DNA of 64,000 nucleotides from positions 52,534,986 through 52,598,985 of the forward strand of contig OW804097.1 in the NCBI GenBank assembly GCA_942159475.1. The letters run 5' to 3'. Of this stretch, positions 12,495-24,599 are shown piece after piece. The notes under the pieces were generated by a model that saw only the letters and a program-made list of their open reading frames with translations, was not told the origin of the DNA and ran no database searches. Position numbers and translations under genes: made by a program. Each line of letters starts with the position of its first letter. Position 1 is the first letter of the stretch. The DNA is from Sthenelais limicola. Lineage: Eukaryota > Annelida > Polychaeta > Phyllodocida > Sigalionidae.

Positions 12495-13327
12495 TTGTCT
12501 AATTTGTAAAGTACATATATCTATAATTAGCCAATATGTCCACTTCAAGTTCATTCTTCGTTCATTTATACACATATTCAGTCTCATGTTGTTATTCTTA
12601 GTATTTCTGTGTAGAACTTAAATGTTATAGTGTCCAATTTTATGGTTTGTGTTATAGCGGTCAAAACTGGCTACTTTTCACAACAGGAAATATCTAAGTC
12701 CGAAGAGGAAAGCACATGGCAATTTTTCCGCCTTAAATGATGACACATTATTTGACTGAGTCGTACTTATTCAAATGCCGCAGACAATTACAATAACCAA
12801 CATCATGACACCGAATATGGTGATAAATGAACAAAGAATCCAATAATAAAAAATTGTTCAAATAATCTAATATGTACAAATGCATTCCTACTTTTCACAC
12901 TACGAAATATGTGACTACGAAGAAGAAAGGACATTTGTATTTGACTCTAGTCTACGTAGGCCCCTGCTCCACTTTTATCTGTGAGTGTGTGATAACTTTC
13001 TCGAGGTCATTTATATACAATTCCAAGCAATGATGGGTTCATATTGTCCTACTGATTATAATGTACAAAGATGATTAATATCGTATAGTACGTTACACTA
13101 CTAAATTTTCCAACCATTCAATGTCACTCCTTTATTATTGACCGTGTGAGAACGTAATCTGTACAATTTTAGATCATCTTTATTCGATTCAATTCAATTC
13201 AACAATGTCGATAAACATGTGTTCAAATACTTCCATTGGGTGCCTAATTCCTCTTTTTGAGACAATGACAATTTGGTGATATGCAACATTTTTCAACGTC
13301 CGCCAAATCGGCAAAAAACATTAAATG
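12495..13327. other. 3' flank of the KDZ transposase, no gene seen
   Basis: The DNA is AT-rich. A possible polyadenylation signal AATAAA lies at 12845-12850. Two diverged copies of a short motif around cttttcaca...gaaatat...gaagagga lie near 12677 and 12893. A segment at about 13065-13190 has a diverged relative at about 15795-15890. No coding exon is supported. Confidence 0.4.
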
Positions 13328-14812
13328 TTAACATAAAATAACTATCTACCTCTTATAATAGTGCGTTGATGTATAAACAATTTACCATCTCTCTGAGGTC
13401 TGAGTGGCAAGTGTTTTCATCCTGTTATTGAAAGTAGTTATAAAATTGCGAATCTAAAAACACCGCGAAGAGCAACACTACACCTATTTTTTATGTGTGG
13501 GTGGGTGTTCTCAAGTAACCTTTATATTTAATATATTGATACAAATTTGTCTTTAAATGTTGATCTGTAATGCTCCTTTTTTCTTGTCTATCTTTTTAAT
13601 GATGGAGGGTGCATAAACTGTTAATTACTACGTTGATATTTGGGGATCAGGGGTAACATTTGGACACTATGTGGGGTTGATATGAGGCAAAATACATAGC
13701 AAATGCGTTCATTTTAACATAAAATAACTATATACCTGTTATAATAGTGCGTTGATGTATAAACAATTTATCATCTCTATGATGTCTGAGTGGCAAGTGT
13801 TTTCATCCTGTTATTGAAAGTAGTTATAAAATTGTGAATCTAAAAACACCGCGAACAGCAACACTACACCTATTTTTTATGTGTGGGTGGGTGTTCTCAA
13901 GTAACCTTTATATTTAATATATTGATACAAATTTGTCTTTAAATGTTGATCTGTAATGCTCCTTTTTTCTGGTCTATCTTTTTAATGATGGAGGGTGCAT
14001 AAATTGTTAATTACTACGTTGATATTGGGGGATCAGGGGTAACATTTGGACACTATGTGGGGTTGATATGAGGCTATATACTTAGCAAATGCGTTCATTT
14101 TAACATAAAATAACTATATACCTCTTACAATAGTGCTTTGATGTATAAACAATTTACCATCTCTCTGACGTCTGAGTGGCAAGTGTTTTCATCCTGTTAT
14201 TGAAAGTAGTTATAAAATTGTGAATCTAAAAAGACCGCGAACCGCAACACTACACCTATTTTTGATGTGTGGGTGGGTGTTCTCAAGTAACCTTTATATT
14301 TAATATATTGATACAAATTTGTCTTTAAATGTTGATCTGTAATGTTCCTTTTTTCTTGTCTATCTTTTTAATGATGGAGGGTGCATAAACTGTTAATTAC
14401 TACGTTGATATTTGGGGATCAGGGGTAATATTTGGACACTATGTGGGGTTGATATGAGGCAATATACATAGCAAATGCGTTCATTTTAACATAAAATAAC
14501 TATATACCTGTTATAATAGTGCGTTGATGTATAAACAATTTACCATCTCTCTGACGTCTGAGTGGCAAGTGTTTTCATCCTTTTATTGAAAGTAGTTATA
14601 AAATTGTGAATCTAAAAAGACCGCGAACCGCAACACTACACCTATTTTTGATGTGTGGGTGGGTGTTCTCAAGTAACCTTTATATTTAATATATTGATAC
14701 AAATTTGTCTTTAAATGTTGATCTGTAATGCTCCTTTTTTCTGGTCTATCTTTTTAATGATGGAGGGTGCATAAACTGTTAATTAATGCGTTGATATTGG
14801 GGGATCAGCGGT
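13328..14812. repeat. tandem repeat, 386-bp unit, just under four copies
   Basis: Units beginning ttaacataaaataactat start at 13328, 13714, 14100 and 14485. The period is therefore 385-386 bp and the copies are very similar. The last copy is truncated at about 14812. High identity suggests recent expansion. No protein-coding frame is shared by the copies. It could be a subterminal satellite of a transposon or a local minisatellite. Confidence 0.9.
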
Positions 14813-14989
14813 AAGATTTAACATCGGTAGACGTTATATATTGTTCTGACCGGTGAGACATTCTTCTACAAAACAGTAGCATTTGCATGCAGGGTATAGC
14901 GTATGATACGTTGGTCGGACGTTTGTATATAGGGTGTGGTGGCGTTTTACCCTCCCATTTTCGCAGTCAACCCCAGTCCGCACAGTCAC

Positions 14990-16165
14990 GAAGCGCAGAC
15001 ACTTATAATTTTGTATTTTATTTATGTAGGCCTAAAGGGTGATAGGCTCTTTTCCTTTTATTTTTTGAAAGTATGTTTGTCGAGAATTTTTTTGGCATCA
15101 GTGTGCAGTTCATTCCACTTTTTTTGACATTCGTGGATCATTGAGTTGTTAATTTTTGTTCATTTTGAACAGAGGACCGAGATTTTTTTCCTGCAAGGGC
15201 CATGGCTCCTGGTGGAGATATTTTTTTTTTCAAGATTATGTTGATTTTGAGCAAGGTAGAAAGAATTGTCCAATATATGTTTGTCCCTACGTGCCTGAAG
15301 GGGCCAGATATTTAATTTTTTATTTTGTTGATCTACGTTTTCGTATTTTTATTTATTGGAGATTATTCTAAGGGCTCTATTTTTGTTGTGCTTGCAATTT
15401 CTGTAACATTGATTTGGGGGCACAGTCATATATAAAATGACAGAAGTATAGATTTGGAAGAATGGCCATTTTATATAAGTCGTATTTGGCTTTGGTCCTT
15501 AGTCATTGTCTGGCCCTGTAGAGCAGCCTTATTTTGGCATTTACTAGATTAAGTTTTTTTTGAGTGTGACTTTTAAAGGTAACAACGTTGTCTAGTGAGA
15601 AGCCTACCTATTTGTATTCATTGACCTGTTCTCGGATTGTGTGGTAACGTAGTCGGTAAAATTTTATGTCATTTTTAGAGCGAGGGCAGTTGACCCACGA
15701 TGATCTTCTCATTCAATATTTTATTAAAATTATATCTACTGGTGCTGCGGTCCTATCGTCTATTATAATACTCCTACTATTTATATAGTATAAAAAATGA
15801 TTAGTATCCTATAGTAGGGTACACTACTGAACTTTCCAAGCAATCAATATAACTGGTCATACTCACGTAGTCCGTACATTATATCAAAATGTGAACGAAT
15901 GATTATTTACACCTTATGTACACCTTTTTTTTCATCCAGAGGAGTTGACTGTCCCATTTTATTCCAATTTGGTCATGTCAGCAGGGACAGATTTAAAAGG
16001 GTGCACTTTGTTGTAAGTCATTGTCTGGCCCTGTAGAGCAGCCTGATTTTGGCATTGACTAGATTAAGTTTTTTTTGAGTGTGACTTTTAAAGGTAACAA
16101 CGTTGTCTAGTGTGAAGCCTACCTATTTGTATTCATTGACCTGTTCTCGGATTGTGTGGTAATGC
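14990..16165 (-). pseudogene. LINE reverse transcriptase C-terminal debris, partly duplicated
   Basis: Translated on the minus strand, 15720-15010 gives the C-terminal part of a non-LTR retrotransposon polyprotein with stops and frame changes. It includes GFTLDNVVTFKSH, AKIRLLYRAR, KAKYDLYKMAILPNLYF, a QKLQAQQ...RALRI stretch, LQARRDKHILDNSFYLA and KKWNELHTDAKKILD. A second copy of the first segment (tggccctgtagagcagcct...ctcggattgtgtggtaa) lies at about 16017-16163, duplicating about 15503-15645. The orientation is opposite to that of the LINE at 898-1857, so the two are not halves of one split copy. Confidence 0.8.
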
Positions 16166-16849
16166 ATTGCACTTTATTTTAAATATCTATCCATTTGTAC
16201 TTTTAGCTCCATTTTATGTCTATACCTTTTTTCATTTCGATATCTTTTGCCCTGCCTTTATTTTTACATTATTACTAATTATTATTCTCTCTAACTCACT
16301 CTGACCACATTACTGTTACATTGACACAAATAGTGGTATTTTTGTGTCGATATTTAAGGTCAAAATTTGTTAAAAGCCACAAGCAGTATCAATCCGTACA
16401 TATTGTCTGTTCAAATACGAGGGGAACACTTAGTAATAATATTTGTTTTTCGATTGAACAAAAAAGTGTTCGTTATGTAATATACAATGTTTTAATTTAT
16501 ATAATTATCCTTATGTAATATACAATTATTTAATCGATGTAATGTTCCTTATCTAATATAATATTATCTTCCTTATCTATAAACGCTCCATGGATGATTA
16601 TATACGAGCATGAATACTGCTTAAAGGATGTTCTCTGAACTGCAAAATTTAAAAGATATTGTATTTAATTACTTTTTGACATATATAATCTAACGGTTTA
16701 TAGAACATGCTGCTAGGGCCCGATATTTGCTCATAGCAAATGTCGCATCTTCCAATTAAAGGGGAAGACGTGCTTATTTTATTTTATTTTCACTTTTATT
16801 GCCTCGATCAACAACCACTATACGAATGGACATTTATCTTACAATTATT
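16166..16849. other. AT-rich gap, no gene seen
   Basis: The stretch lies between LINE debris and the terminal exon of the next minus-strand gene. Only very AT-rich sequence without stable reading frames or splice-flanked exons was seen. Confidence 0.4.
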
Positions 16850-17393
16850 TTATATTTTCCTCCATTCAGTCTGGTAGCGCGGCAACGTGGGAAAAGCTGA
16901 GGACGGAAGGAATTTAAGCAATCGTTCGCGCTCCCAATTGGCCATGTGTGCTCTACTAACATCGTCTGCCAAAATAGTAATCAACTGAAAGTGAGAGGAG
17001 GGCAATATTCATCACAAAGAGCAAACCAAATAACATTTATTGAAACTGTGTTAATGTAGCAACACTACTCATTTTATCCAGAGAGGACAAATGAAATTGA
17101 CTAGCCTATTACTATGCCTTAACACAGTAGCTCCGTTGTGCAGGAGGACACGGGGACCGAAAGTGTCTAGAAGGCGACGACTGACACTTCTCACTGTTGC
17201 TGGCTAGATTATCGACTAACGGAATTTAGACTTCATTTGCTATTATTTCGTGCACCTGTGAATATCAAAAGTATGAAATTCATATTATATGAGATATTTG
17301 GTAAAATAGTGAGCAAAATCTTTTTGCATACCAATCCGATATGCCAAAGTGGCCGTTTGGTTGACATCATGAATTATGTAACACCCATTTGAC
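16850..17393 (-). CDS. three 3' exons of an unrecognised gene (partial)
   Basis: Three minus-strand exons fit in phase: 17393-17332 (acceptor cccag, donor gtatgc), 17203-17124 (acceptor ctag, donor gttaag) and 16984-16850 (acceptor actttcag, stop TAA at 16850-16852). They give about 92 residues. The first exon is compact and protein-like (GCYIIHDVNQTATLAYRI). The second is Ser/Pro/Cys-rich. The last is helical, with Trp and Arg (MANWERERLLKFL). No family was recognised. A further upstream exon could be read inside the MITE at 17622-17814, but that is doubtful. The gene shares its strand with the HMG/chromodomain gene located upstream. Confidence 0.45.
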
Positions 17394-17621
17394 CTGGGTT
17401 TATCTTCTGACCCATTCACTAATGATTCAATAAAAAATTTCACACTATTCCCTGACTACTCATTTTAATTATCTTAGCCACTTTAAGGGTAATTTCAACA
17501 CAAGTTGTCTCGAGAGACAAAGTTTTTTCTGTTAGGCGTCTTTATTTGTATAATTAATATGTGGCGTTGAACGCTTCTCTTCCTCCTCCTATTTTATTTT
17601 ATTTTGGAATCATAGACATTG

Positions 17622-17814
17622 CCGTAGTGGCCCGTTTATAATCCGGGACCTTTTTAAAAGCCTATCTCAAATACAGACAGGGGCTGTGGGCGTCATGAAA
17701 AAATAAATTCATCTAAAATTTAATTCTATATTAAAAGGTTATGTCAATTGCAAGCCGGGGCTCAAGGGGGTTCGAAAAAAGTACAAGCGCGGGGTTATGA
17801 ACTGGCCACTACGG
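17622..17814. mobile_element. 193-bp MITE-like element with ~23-bp terminal inverted repeats
   Basis: The left end ccgtagtggcccgtttataa is matched by the reverse complement of the right end, ggttatgaactggccactacgg. Coordinates are exact to a base or two. The interior has no coding potential. A clear target-site duplication was not seen, so the superfamily is open. Confidence 0.6.
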
Positions 17815-18003
17815 TATATTAAATTTTTATCTATCTGCTCGCCTGCTGTGTGTGCTTGGTTGTCTGTCGTTCGGTTGAAATGTATTAAGAACTTTATTTT
17901 CTTCTTAGATGTGTCTTATTCCACAAAATTTGTAAATAGATTTAGGTACATCGTATATTCAATTTGTATCTATCTGCTGTTATTAAATAGCGCTCCGCCA
18001 AGC

Positions 18004-18170
18004 ACACGTCACAGGCAGCTACTTAATATTCATGAGGTAGCGGTGCCGAGTAGGGACAGCCAAACAAACTCCACGTGGGTGCGCATCCCTATGCTAAACC
18101 ATTGCACCAGCCCAAAACATACTCGTACAAAACTTCCTTTTAAGCATAATTTGGCAGCTTCCTTCCATTG
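18004..18170 (-). other. possible tRNA-derived SINE head
   Basis: On the minus strand TGGTGCAATGG (18109-18099) fits the polymerase III A-box consensus TRGYNNANNGG. The B box expected about 40-60 bases downstream is degenerate at best (gagtttgtttgg). There is no intact cloverleaf. It could equally be chance. Confidence 0.25.
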
Positions 18171-18179
18171 AAATTCACA

Positions 18180-19171
18180 CAGGTTGTCGAGAAAACATGT
18201 GGGATTTTAGTGATCCAGTTTTCTTAAGTAAATAGCCAAGAATTGTAGACGATTTCATTCGAGAAAGATGTAGGGAAATAGTGTGTGTTGTACATGCCTA
18301 TGGCCCATACTGCCTATGTGCATGCAGGTACTTTGATAATTTATATTATGAGAAATGTGGAAACCTACACATCTAGACAAAAAGTTGAATCGAAGGAAAG
18401 ATTAACAGACCCTTTTTCTAAAACATGAGAACTTTTGCATTGTATTTAAAGAAATGGCTAAGTTTGGAGCCTCCACCTTTATTCATCTATTCGGCCCACT
18501 TACACTGTCCCCATTCTAGAAGGGCCCAGTAGCGTAAGGAATGACGGGCTTTGAGCCTGCAAGTCCCGGTCATCCAATGGCAGGGTTAGGGGTATACTCC
18601 CGTCCCGTATGGTGTCTGGTGAGTGCCGTAGTGGCACTGTGTAAGTAGGTTTACTTGTTAAACCTATTTCATTTTAGTGATTAAGGAAATAATTTATATT
18701 TTAATGAGCCTCTCACTTTGGATCCTTATTGAACTTTCATTTACTGGTAAGCTGAGTATGTTAGACCAGATACATCGGGTTAGAGACAGCAGAGTTATAT
18801 CTGGAGACAGACAGTCACCCCTCCCCATTCCTCAGTATATTAAGTAAAAATATGGACTTATTATGGTTGTCCCAGGCGCCGCTGATATTCATATATATCA
18901 GCGACACTGTTTCCTCATTTAAAATGGGATTTTAAAGTTTTAAATCTAAGAAACATTGACAAAGATTGGTACTGTCTCATACACTAATGCAGTGAGCGTC
19001 TTAGACGTGCACCTCATGTTTGTATGCCCCTACGGTGGTCAGCTGTTTGACCCGTTGACCTCAATACTATAAATAGTTGGGTGGCGGCGCGCTAAGTTAA
19101 AATGGGGACACTAGCAGCTATCCTCTCCTCCGGTGTCTACGGATCGCACTATAGAACGAATGTCGGTAATT
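18180..19171. other. gap without a supported gene
   Basis: A TATAAATAG at about 19069 is followed on the + strand by a short ATG frame (from 19102) ending at a gtaatt that could be a donor. No downstream partner exon was found, and the minus-strand gene occupies the next 5 kb. The rest shows no exon. Confidence 0.3.
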
Positions 19172-19371
19172 TGTAATCAAAGAAGTCTAGGGTAGATGTT
19201 AACAATATTGCTCTTTATTTACAACTTGCACTCGAAATGACAGCCCTTAATGCACAAATGCCATTACCCCATTCTCCAGCCCTATTTATAATCCCTCTCC
19301 CCATTCTCCCCTCCTCACTCACAATGTGAGACCCATAGCGGCGCAGGCGACTAAATCTAAATTCTACCACA
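19172..19371 (-). repeat. solo-LTR-like segment forming the 3' UTR of the HMG/chromodomain gene
   Basis: Read on the minus strand, the segment starts TGTGG and ends TTACA. It has a TATAAATA box in the middle and AATAAA (19219-19214) some 42 bases before the end. This is the order of a short retroviral-type LTR. It begins 5 bases after the stop codon of a chromodomain-coding exon. Chromodomains are also the C-terminal module of Ty3/Gypsy chromoviral integrases. No polypurine tract precedes it and no second LTR was found. The LTR reading is inference; the AATAAA as the gene's polyadenylation signal is well supported. Confidence 0.35.
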
Positions 19372-19376
19372 CATTA

Positions 19377-22300
19377 TTAAGTCAATAATGAATGGTCACT
19401 AATGGCAGAGCTCGGTTCCCAAGTGTTGTCGGCGTTTGGAAAGCCACGCCATTTAATCCTGAACTCCTCCTCACCGGTCACCGGATTATTGCGGACGGCC
19501 ACGATTTTCTCCCACTCCCACTCCACGTCATCTCCTTCTTCTGGTCCATCTGTTTAACAAAAATTACAAATTAATTCCCTTATTATTAACCAAAATGACA
19601 AATTAAGTGCCTTATTATTATAAAATTTAGCGAGATCAACGTAACTTATCACCAATAATGTGACCTACGAACTGACATAATTCTTAATTACAGTGATGCC
19701 TGTCAATGTCAACAAAATTAATTGAAGACGTTTCGAGATGATATGAATACGATTTGCGGAATGGGGGGTATCGATTGATTGAGAGATTGTTAAACGTTCA
19801 AAACGAACTTACCACTGTGTCCATTAGATGTTTGTTTCTCCTGGTCATCTGCTTGTTTTTTTCCCTTAGCACGTTTATTTTTTCCTACTGTTTAATAAAA
19901 TGAGAAATTAGTGGTGAATTAAATTTATAATATATAATCACAAAAAATATAAATATGCTTCTTGGGACAAGCATGTTCAAGTGCCTTATTATTATAAAAT
20001 GTAGCGACATCAGCGTAACTTATCACCAATAATGTCACCTACCAACTGAGATAATTCTTAATTAGAGGGATGCCTGTCAATGTAAACAAAATTAATTGAA
20101 GACGTTTCGAGATGATATGAATAGGGTTTGGGGAATGGGGGGTATCGATTGATTGAGAGACTTTTAAACGTTCAAAATGAACTTACCACTTTTTCCCTTA
20201 GCTTTTTTTTTCTCCTTGGCATCTGCTTTTTGTGGTCCATTAGCCCGATTATTTTTTCTTGCTGTTTAATAAAATGAGAAATTAGGGGTGCATTAAATTT
20301 ATAATATATAATCAAAAAAAATATATTATCGCACTCGTCTGAATAGCGGACATCATTTAGTCATGACTTAATAAATATACTTTCCATTTCGAATACTAAC
20401 TAATTATTTAATTACATTTAAATTGTACATTTGGGCTAATTTTATTGACTTAATAATTTGTTATATGTGCACATTTGTAATGATTCATTCAGATATTATT
20501 AAAAGTTGGAAATGAACTTACCACTTGGTCGCTTAGCCATTTTCTTTTTTGTTTCTGTTTAATAAGATGATAAATTTGGGCTAGATTAAATTGATAATAT
20601 ATAATCAAAAAAAATTTATCAACTACAATTGTGGGGACAATTATATTTGACTGATTGTGTCTTGTCAAGGCTGGACAATGGAAAATTGTATCTGATGTCT
20701 AGAAGCTATTCACATTTTTATCGTGACTGAGAACAACTTACGTTGATATTTGATTTTTTACTAAACATTTAGACGTTGATTCTGTATAATATGGTTAAAA
20801 TACAGGCAGTATAAAGTATTTATTAATCGCGAAATTGACTCAAATGTACGGTGGATAATCGGTTAAAATGCACCGGGATCACACTCACATGGGCTTCTAA
20901 ATAGCCGAAGTGTTTCATTTTTCATTGTGTTGTGCTACAACGAGTCATTGATGGGCAACCATATTCCAAACCTTTGTTGCCGACTGGACAACCACGTTCA
21001 AATCGAATTAGGCAAGCGCTGGAATTAATTGATTTAATACCTTTTGTCTCGCTGGGCTCAGTTATTTCAAACTCGTCTATTGTTACTTGCCCTCCTTCAA
21101 CTACAAAATAAGGAAGACCAATATTTATATTTCGCACTAATACAAATCATATTTGCTATCCTCTGTCTATTGAGTTTAATTATTTCCATATTAATTGCTA
21201 TTTAATTATGTCACATTTTACATGTTACATTTTATAATTATATTTCATTATGTATGATCTGGGTCACGATTAAATATAGTGGCAATTGTCATAAAACGTC
21301 ACATCATGCATGCATGATGTCAAAAATAACTAATTTTCTAATTCAATAATAAATAACTTTTAATTTACAATACCTTGCTCGTCTGCCTCAACCGTCAGTA
21401 CATCGCCCCTTGCCACGCCAATAATTGCTCCACCTTCGCCTATAAAATAAATAAGTGAAATTTTTGTATTTATGTTACAATTAGTACGAAAATTGGACAA
21501 ATATATATATATCGCTATGACAATATAAACGGACGTACCTGCCGTAATATCAAGTCCGATTGCAATTGATTGTGGCTCTTCGTCAATTGGAACACTTTCT
21601 GGCACTTCTGGCTCGTCTTCAACTATATTATTGTTTAATAATAAGAGACAAATTAGGTAAAGTGATATTTCAGGAAACGACCCCACCACATCCATAAATG
21701 ACGAAATAAGAAATTAATATTGGTCTATGTCTTTTTTTGATATTATCTTCGTTTTTTTTTTATGAGATGAGCTAGTTACAGGCGCTATTTAATAATATAA
21801 TATACTGATATATTTACGCACGGTGCACAAATACGATCTCTGCATCAGCCATTGCGATTGCAGCATCCTTATTTAGCGCCCATGGGTTTGGAAGCTTATC
21901 ACAACCATCTGGGAGGCCCGTCACCCGAACTCTGAGTTTGCCCGCGTTCATTTTCGTGTATGGGAACACTTTGACACGTCTCCCCAGAAATTTGCCTTTA
22001 ATGAGAGTACAACAGTTAAATGAAATTGATATATTAATTGAGAAGTATTTAATTCATAACTAATCAATTTTGTATGCAAAATGTATATACATTTAGATAT
22101 TATGATATACATGTCTTTATCATAATATTTCTAATATTATATTTTGTGGCATTATAGTACATTTTCTCTATTAATATAAGTTGACTAAATCGTAATGATG
22201 TGAAATAATTTAATTTTAAAATATGACGTGTTGCCATACCATAAGCCTCTTTGATGCGCTCCTGCACGCGCTGGCGCAGCTGGTCCAGCGTTGGTTGTGG

Positions 22301-24596
22301 GGACGGGGCCTCATCACTGCGGCCATGCAACGACGCCATAAGTGCGGTCCGATACTCGTTCCAAGTATTGACCGCGTGTCTTGTGCCGATGGCATGGTTT
22401 GCTCCATTAAGGATCCCCACAAACAACGCCTTCTGGTCCAGCCGATCAAGAAGATCCACCTTTAATATGAACAGTAAAAAGTCGACATAATTCAACAATA
22501 ATATAATTTATAATAAATTTATCAATAATGTCTCTAAATGAAATGCACTAATAAAATAATAATGAACGTTTTGATTGACAGGTTGCTAATTTTCCGGCGC
22601 TAGACGCGGTGAGAATAGTGTTGGTAGGGGGATATGAGTGGGGGAGAGAGAGAGAGGGGGTGGTGGCGGTGTGGAGAGGAGAGGGTGGTGAGAGAGGGTG
22701 GGGTTGAGAAAGAGGGTGCGGTGGAGAGAGAGAGAGAGGGTGTGTTGAGGAGTGAGTTGCGACGAATAGCGGTGTGTATAGCGCTTATCGGTTATGGGAT
22801 GGTTCCCCATTTCCCTATAATACTCACGGGCTTTTGAGTCATGATTATATAAGGGGATCGGATAGATCATTTGAAAAAAGCATGAAGAATAATTTAGAAT
22901 GGATCACTTCCACGCCCTGCGGTATTGGAACGAAATTACGTATGCAAAGGAGACTTACCAAAAAATCCATTTTTTGGCCGATTTGCCTAACTTTTTTTTC
23001 TTTTTGGGCGGGAGAGAGTTTGCTTGGGCACTCTTCACGCTCTTCTTTCGCCTTTTGCCCGTACATTTCGCGTTCCTCGTCTGTCAGCGAGCGCCACTGC
23101 GTGCCGAAACTAGACAGGCGAGTGTTGCCTTGGGAGGAACCTGTATGAATAGAAATAAATGTCACTCGAAAGAAAAAGTTGGACATTTTTCGTCTAAGCA
23201 TTGCATATGTATCGATATGGCGATATGCTTCGATTCGTTTACCTATATCATATTGACAACCCAATCACCATTGAAAAATAAAGCAAGTTCGCACAAGTGT
23301 TAAGCCCAACTCGACGATTTGCACATAAAAAAAGGCTCTTATTTACCTATATCATATTTACTAAGGACAAAAAAGACCCCAATCACAATAAAAAAAACCC
23401 AGCAACTCCGCACAAGTGTTAAGCCCAAGTGGACCATTTGCACATAAAAAAGGGTCTTATCAGAATCACAGCGACTATTAAGAAATATGAGTGATATAAA
23501 GGCGTTAATTAGATCGCAAGATAGTATTGAAATGAACGCTATTAGTTGATGTTATAGCTTATATGGTATGTCTTTTTTAATGAAAAGTGCACCCACTGCT
23601 AGTAGCTTGTTCCCTCGTGAATAAGTTGTAGCCGTTGAAGCGTGACGTCTCCTTCTCTCTAAACTGGGATTTCTTGCTCTTTGTGGACTTCTCTTGCGCG
23701 CCAATTAAGTCCGGCAGCATGTTCTTGACTTTTTTCTGTAACGACAACATAATTTGAGTGCAAATTGAGTGTATTATGAATAATATAATAGTGGAGTCTG
23801 ATTAGGTATATGTCCTTTTTTTTTCTTTATAAAAGTCATATGTACAGATATTTGTTAAGGTATTGGCTAAGACGAAATTAGCGTGCAATTGTGCTACTGC
23901 AATAAAGGGGTCGGTTGAAGTTGAATCTGTTATCATGCATACCACGACAAATGTCCACTCCAGCCCCGTTTTGTCTACGAGAGCTTCGAGTTGGGGCCAG
24001 AACTGTTTCCCGGTCCCCCTCAAGCCGTTTGCAATAGCATCGACAAAGTGCTGCCGCTGCTCCGGCGTGCAAGGATTGCGGCGCACTTTCATCTTCTTTT
24101 TGGTTTGGCTGGAATATGTAATTTTGTAATTGGATTGCAATTGCATACGTACATAATAATAATATGTCGCTCAAAATGTTCTCTCTTAAAGTTCGACTAT
24201 TTGAGGTGTTATTAGGGCAATTTAAATATTTCGCTATGTTTGCTATGCTTGTCCAATTTAGGCGTAGACATATCATTAGGATATAAAAGCCACTAAGTAG
24301 ACTAACATTTCCTCCATAGCGTCGCACAATTCAGATGAGGAGTGGCATAATTTACTTAATTCATAAACATTTGCTTTATTTTGATAATGTGCTGATAAAT
24401 TGACGTGTACAAAACAAAATAAGACATAATTTTAGGCTTTGAGAAAGTGCAGAGCCATTCTAGAGGAAGCGTGGTGTAATTTTTTCCGCATGTTAATAGG
24501 ACGATATGAGAGAGTCATTATTAAAGACATAGCAAAATATTTGTCTTAAAGACAAATAAAAAGATCGTGTGAAAAGTAGAGTACTTACGTGGCCAT
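19377..24596 (-). CDS. HMG-box plus chromodomain protein, 13 exons
   Basis: Exons: 24596-24589, 24108-23943, 23735-23597, 23140-22959, 22459-22240, 21995-21822, 21622-21539, 21439-21374, 21100-21041, 20554-20522, 20261-20187, 19887-19813, 19549-19377. All boundaries are GT-AG, all phases agree and the CDS is 1455 nt (484 residues). Exons 5-12 all end in phase 1. Residues 1-87 are a basic, helical N-terminus. Residues about 88-138 are an HMG box split over two exons (RFNGYNLFT, then QWRSLTDEEREMYGQKAKEE with Trp120 and Tyr131). Residues 150-296 form an unrecognised folded region. Then come an acidic segment and three short Lys-rich exons with the look of duplications. Residues 438-477 form a chromodomain (EKIVAVR, FRIKWRGF, NTWEP); Trp438, Trp461 and Phe464 fit the methyl-lysine cage. 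The protein should bind DNA and methylated histone tails in the nucleus. HMG proteins accompany fungal KDZ transposons, which suggests a helper or targeting role (inference). Confidence 0.85.
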
Positions 24597-24599
24597 CGT

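Noticed and set aside
898..16165. One LINE split by the KDZ element (left half at 898-1857, right half at 14990-16165)
   Set aside because: The two pieces are on opposite strands and belong to different parts with no shared breakpoint, so they are not a simple interrupted copy.
17797..18171. 124-codon + strand frame
   Set aside because: It crosses a MITE end and a possible SINE, has no splice or promoter context and no recognisable domain.
18500..18640. Possible tRNA or SINE around gggctttgagcctgcaagtc
   Set aside because: No A/B-box pair with correct spacing and no cloverleaf could be drawn.
22586..22870. Overlapping frames on both strands in a GAGAG/GTGGTG tract
   Set aside because: Low-complexity purine-rich sequence inside the intron between exons 4 and 5 of the HMG/chromodomain gene.
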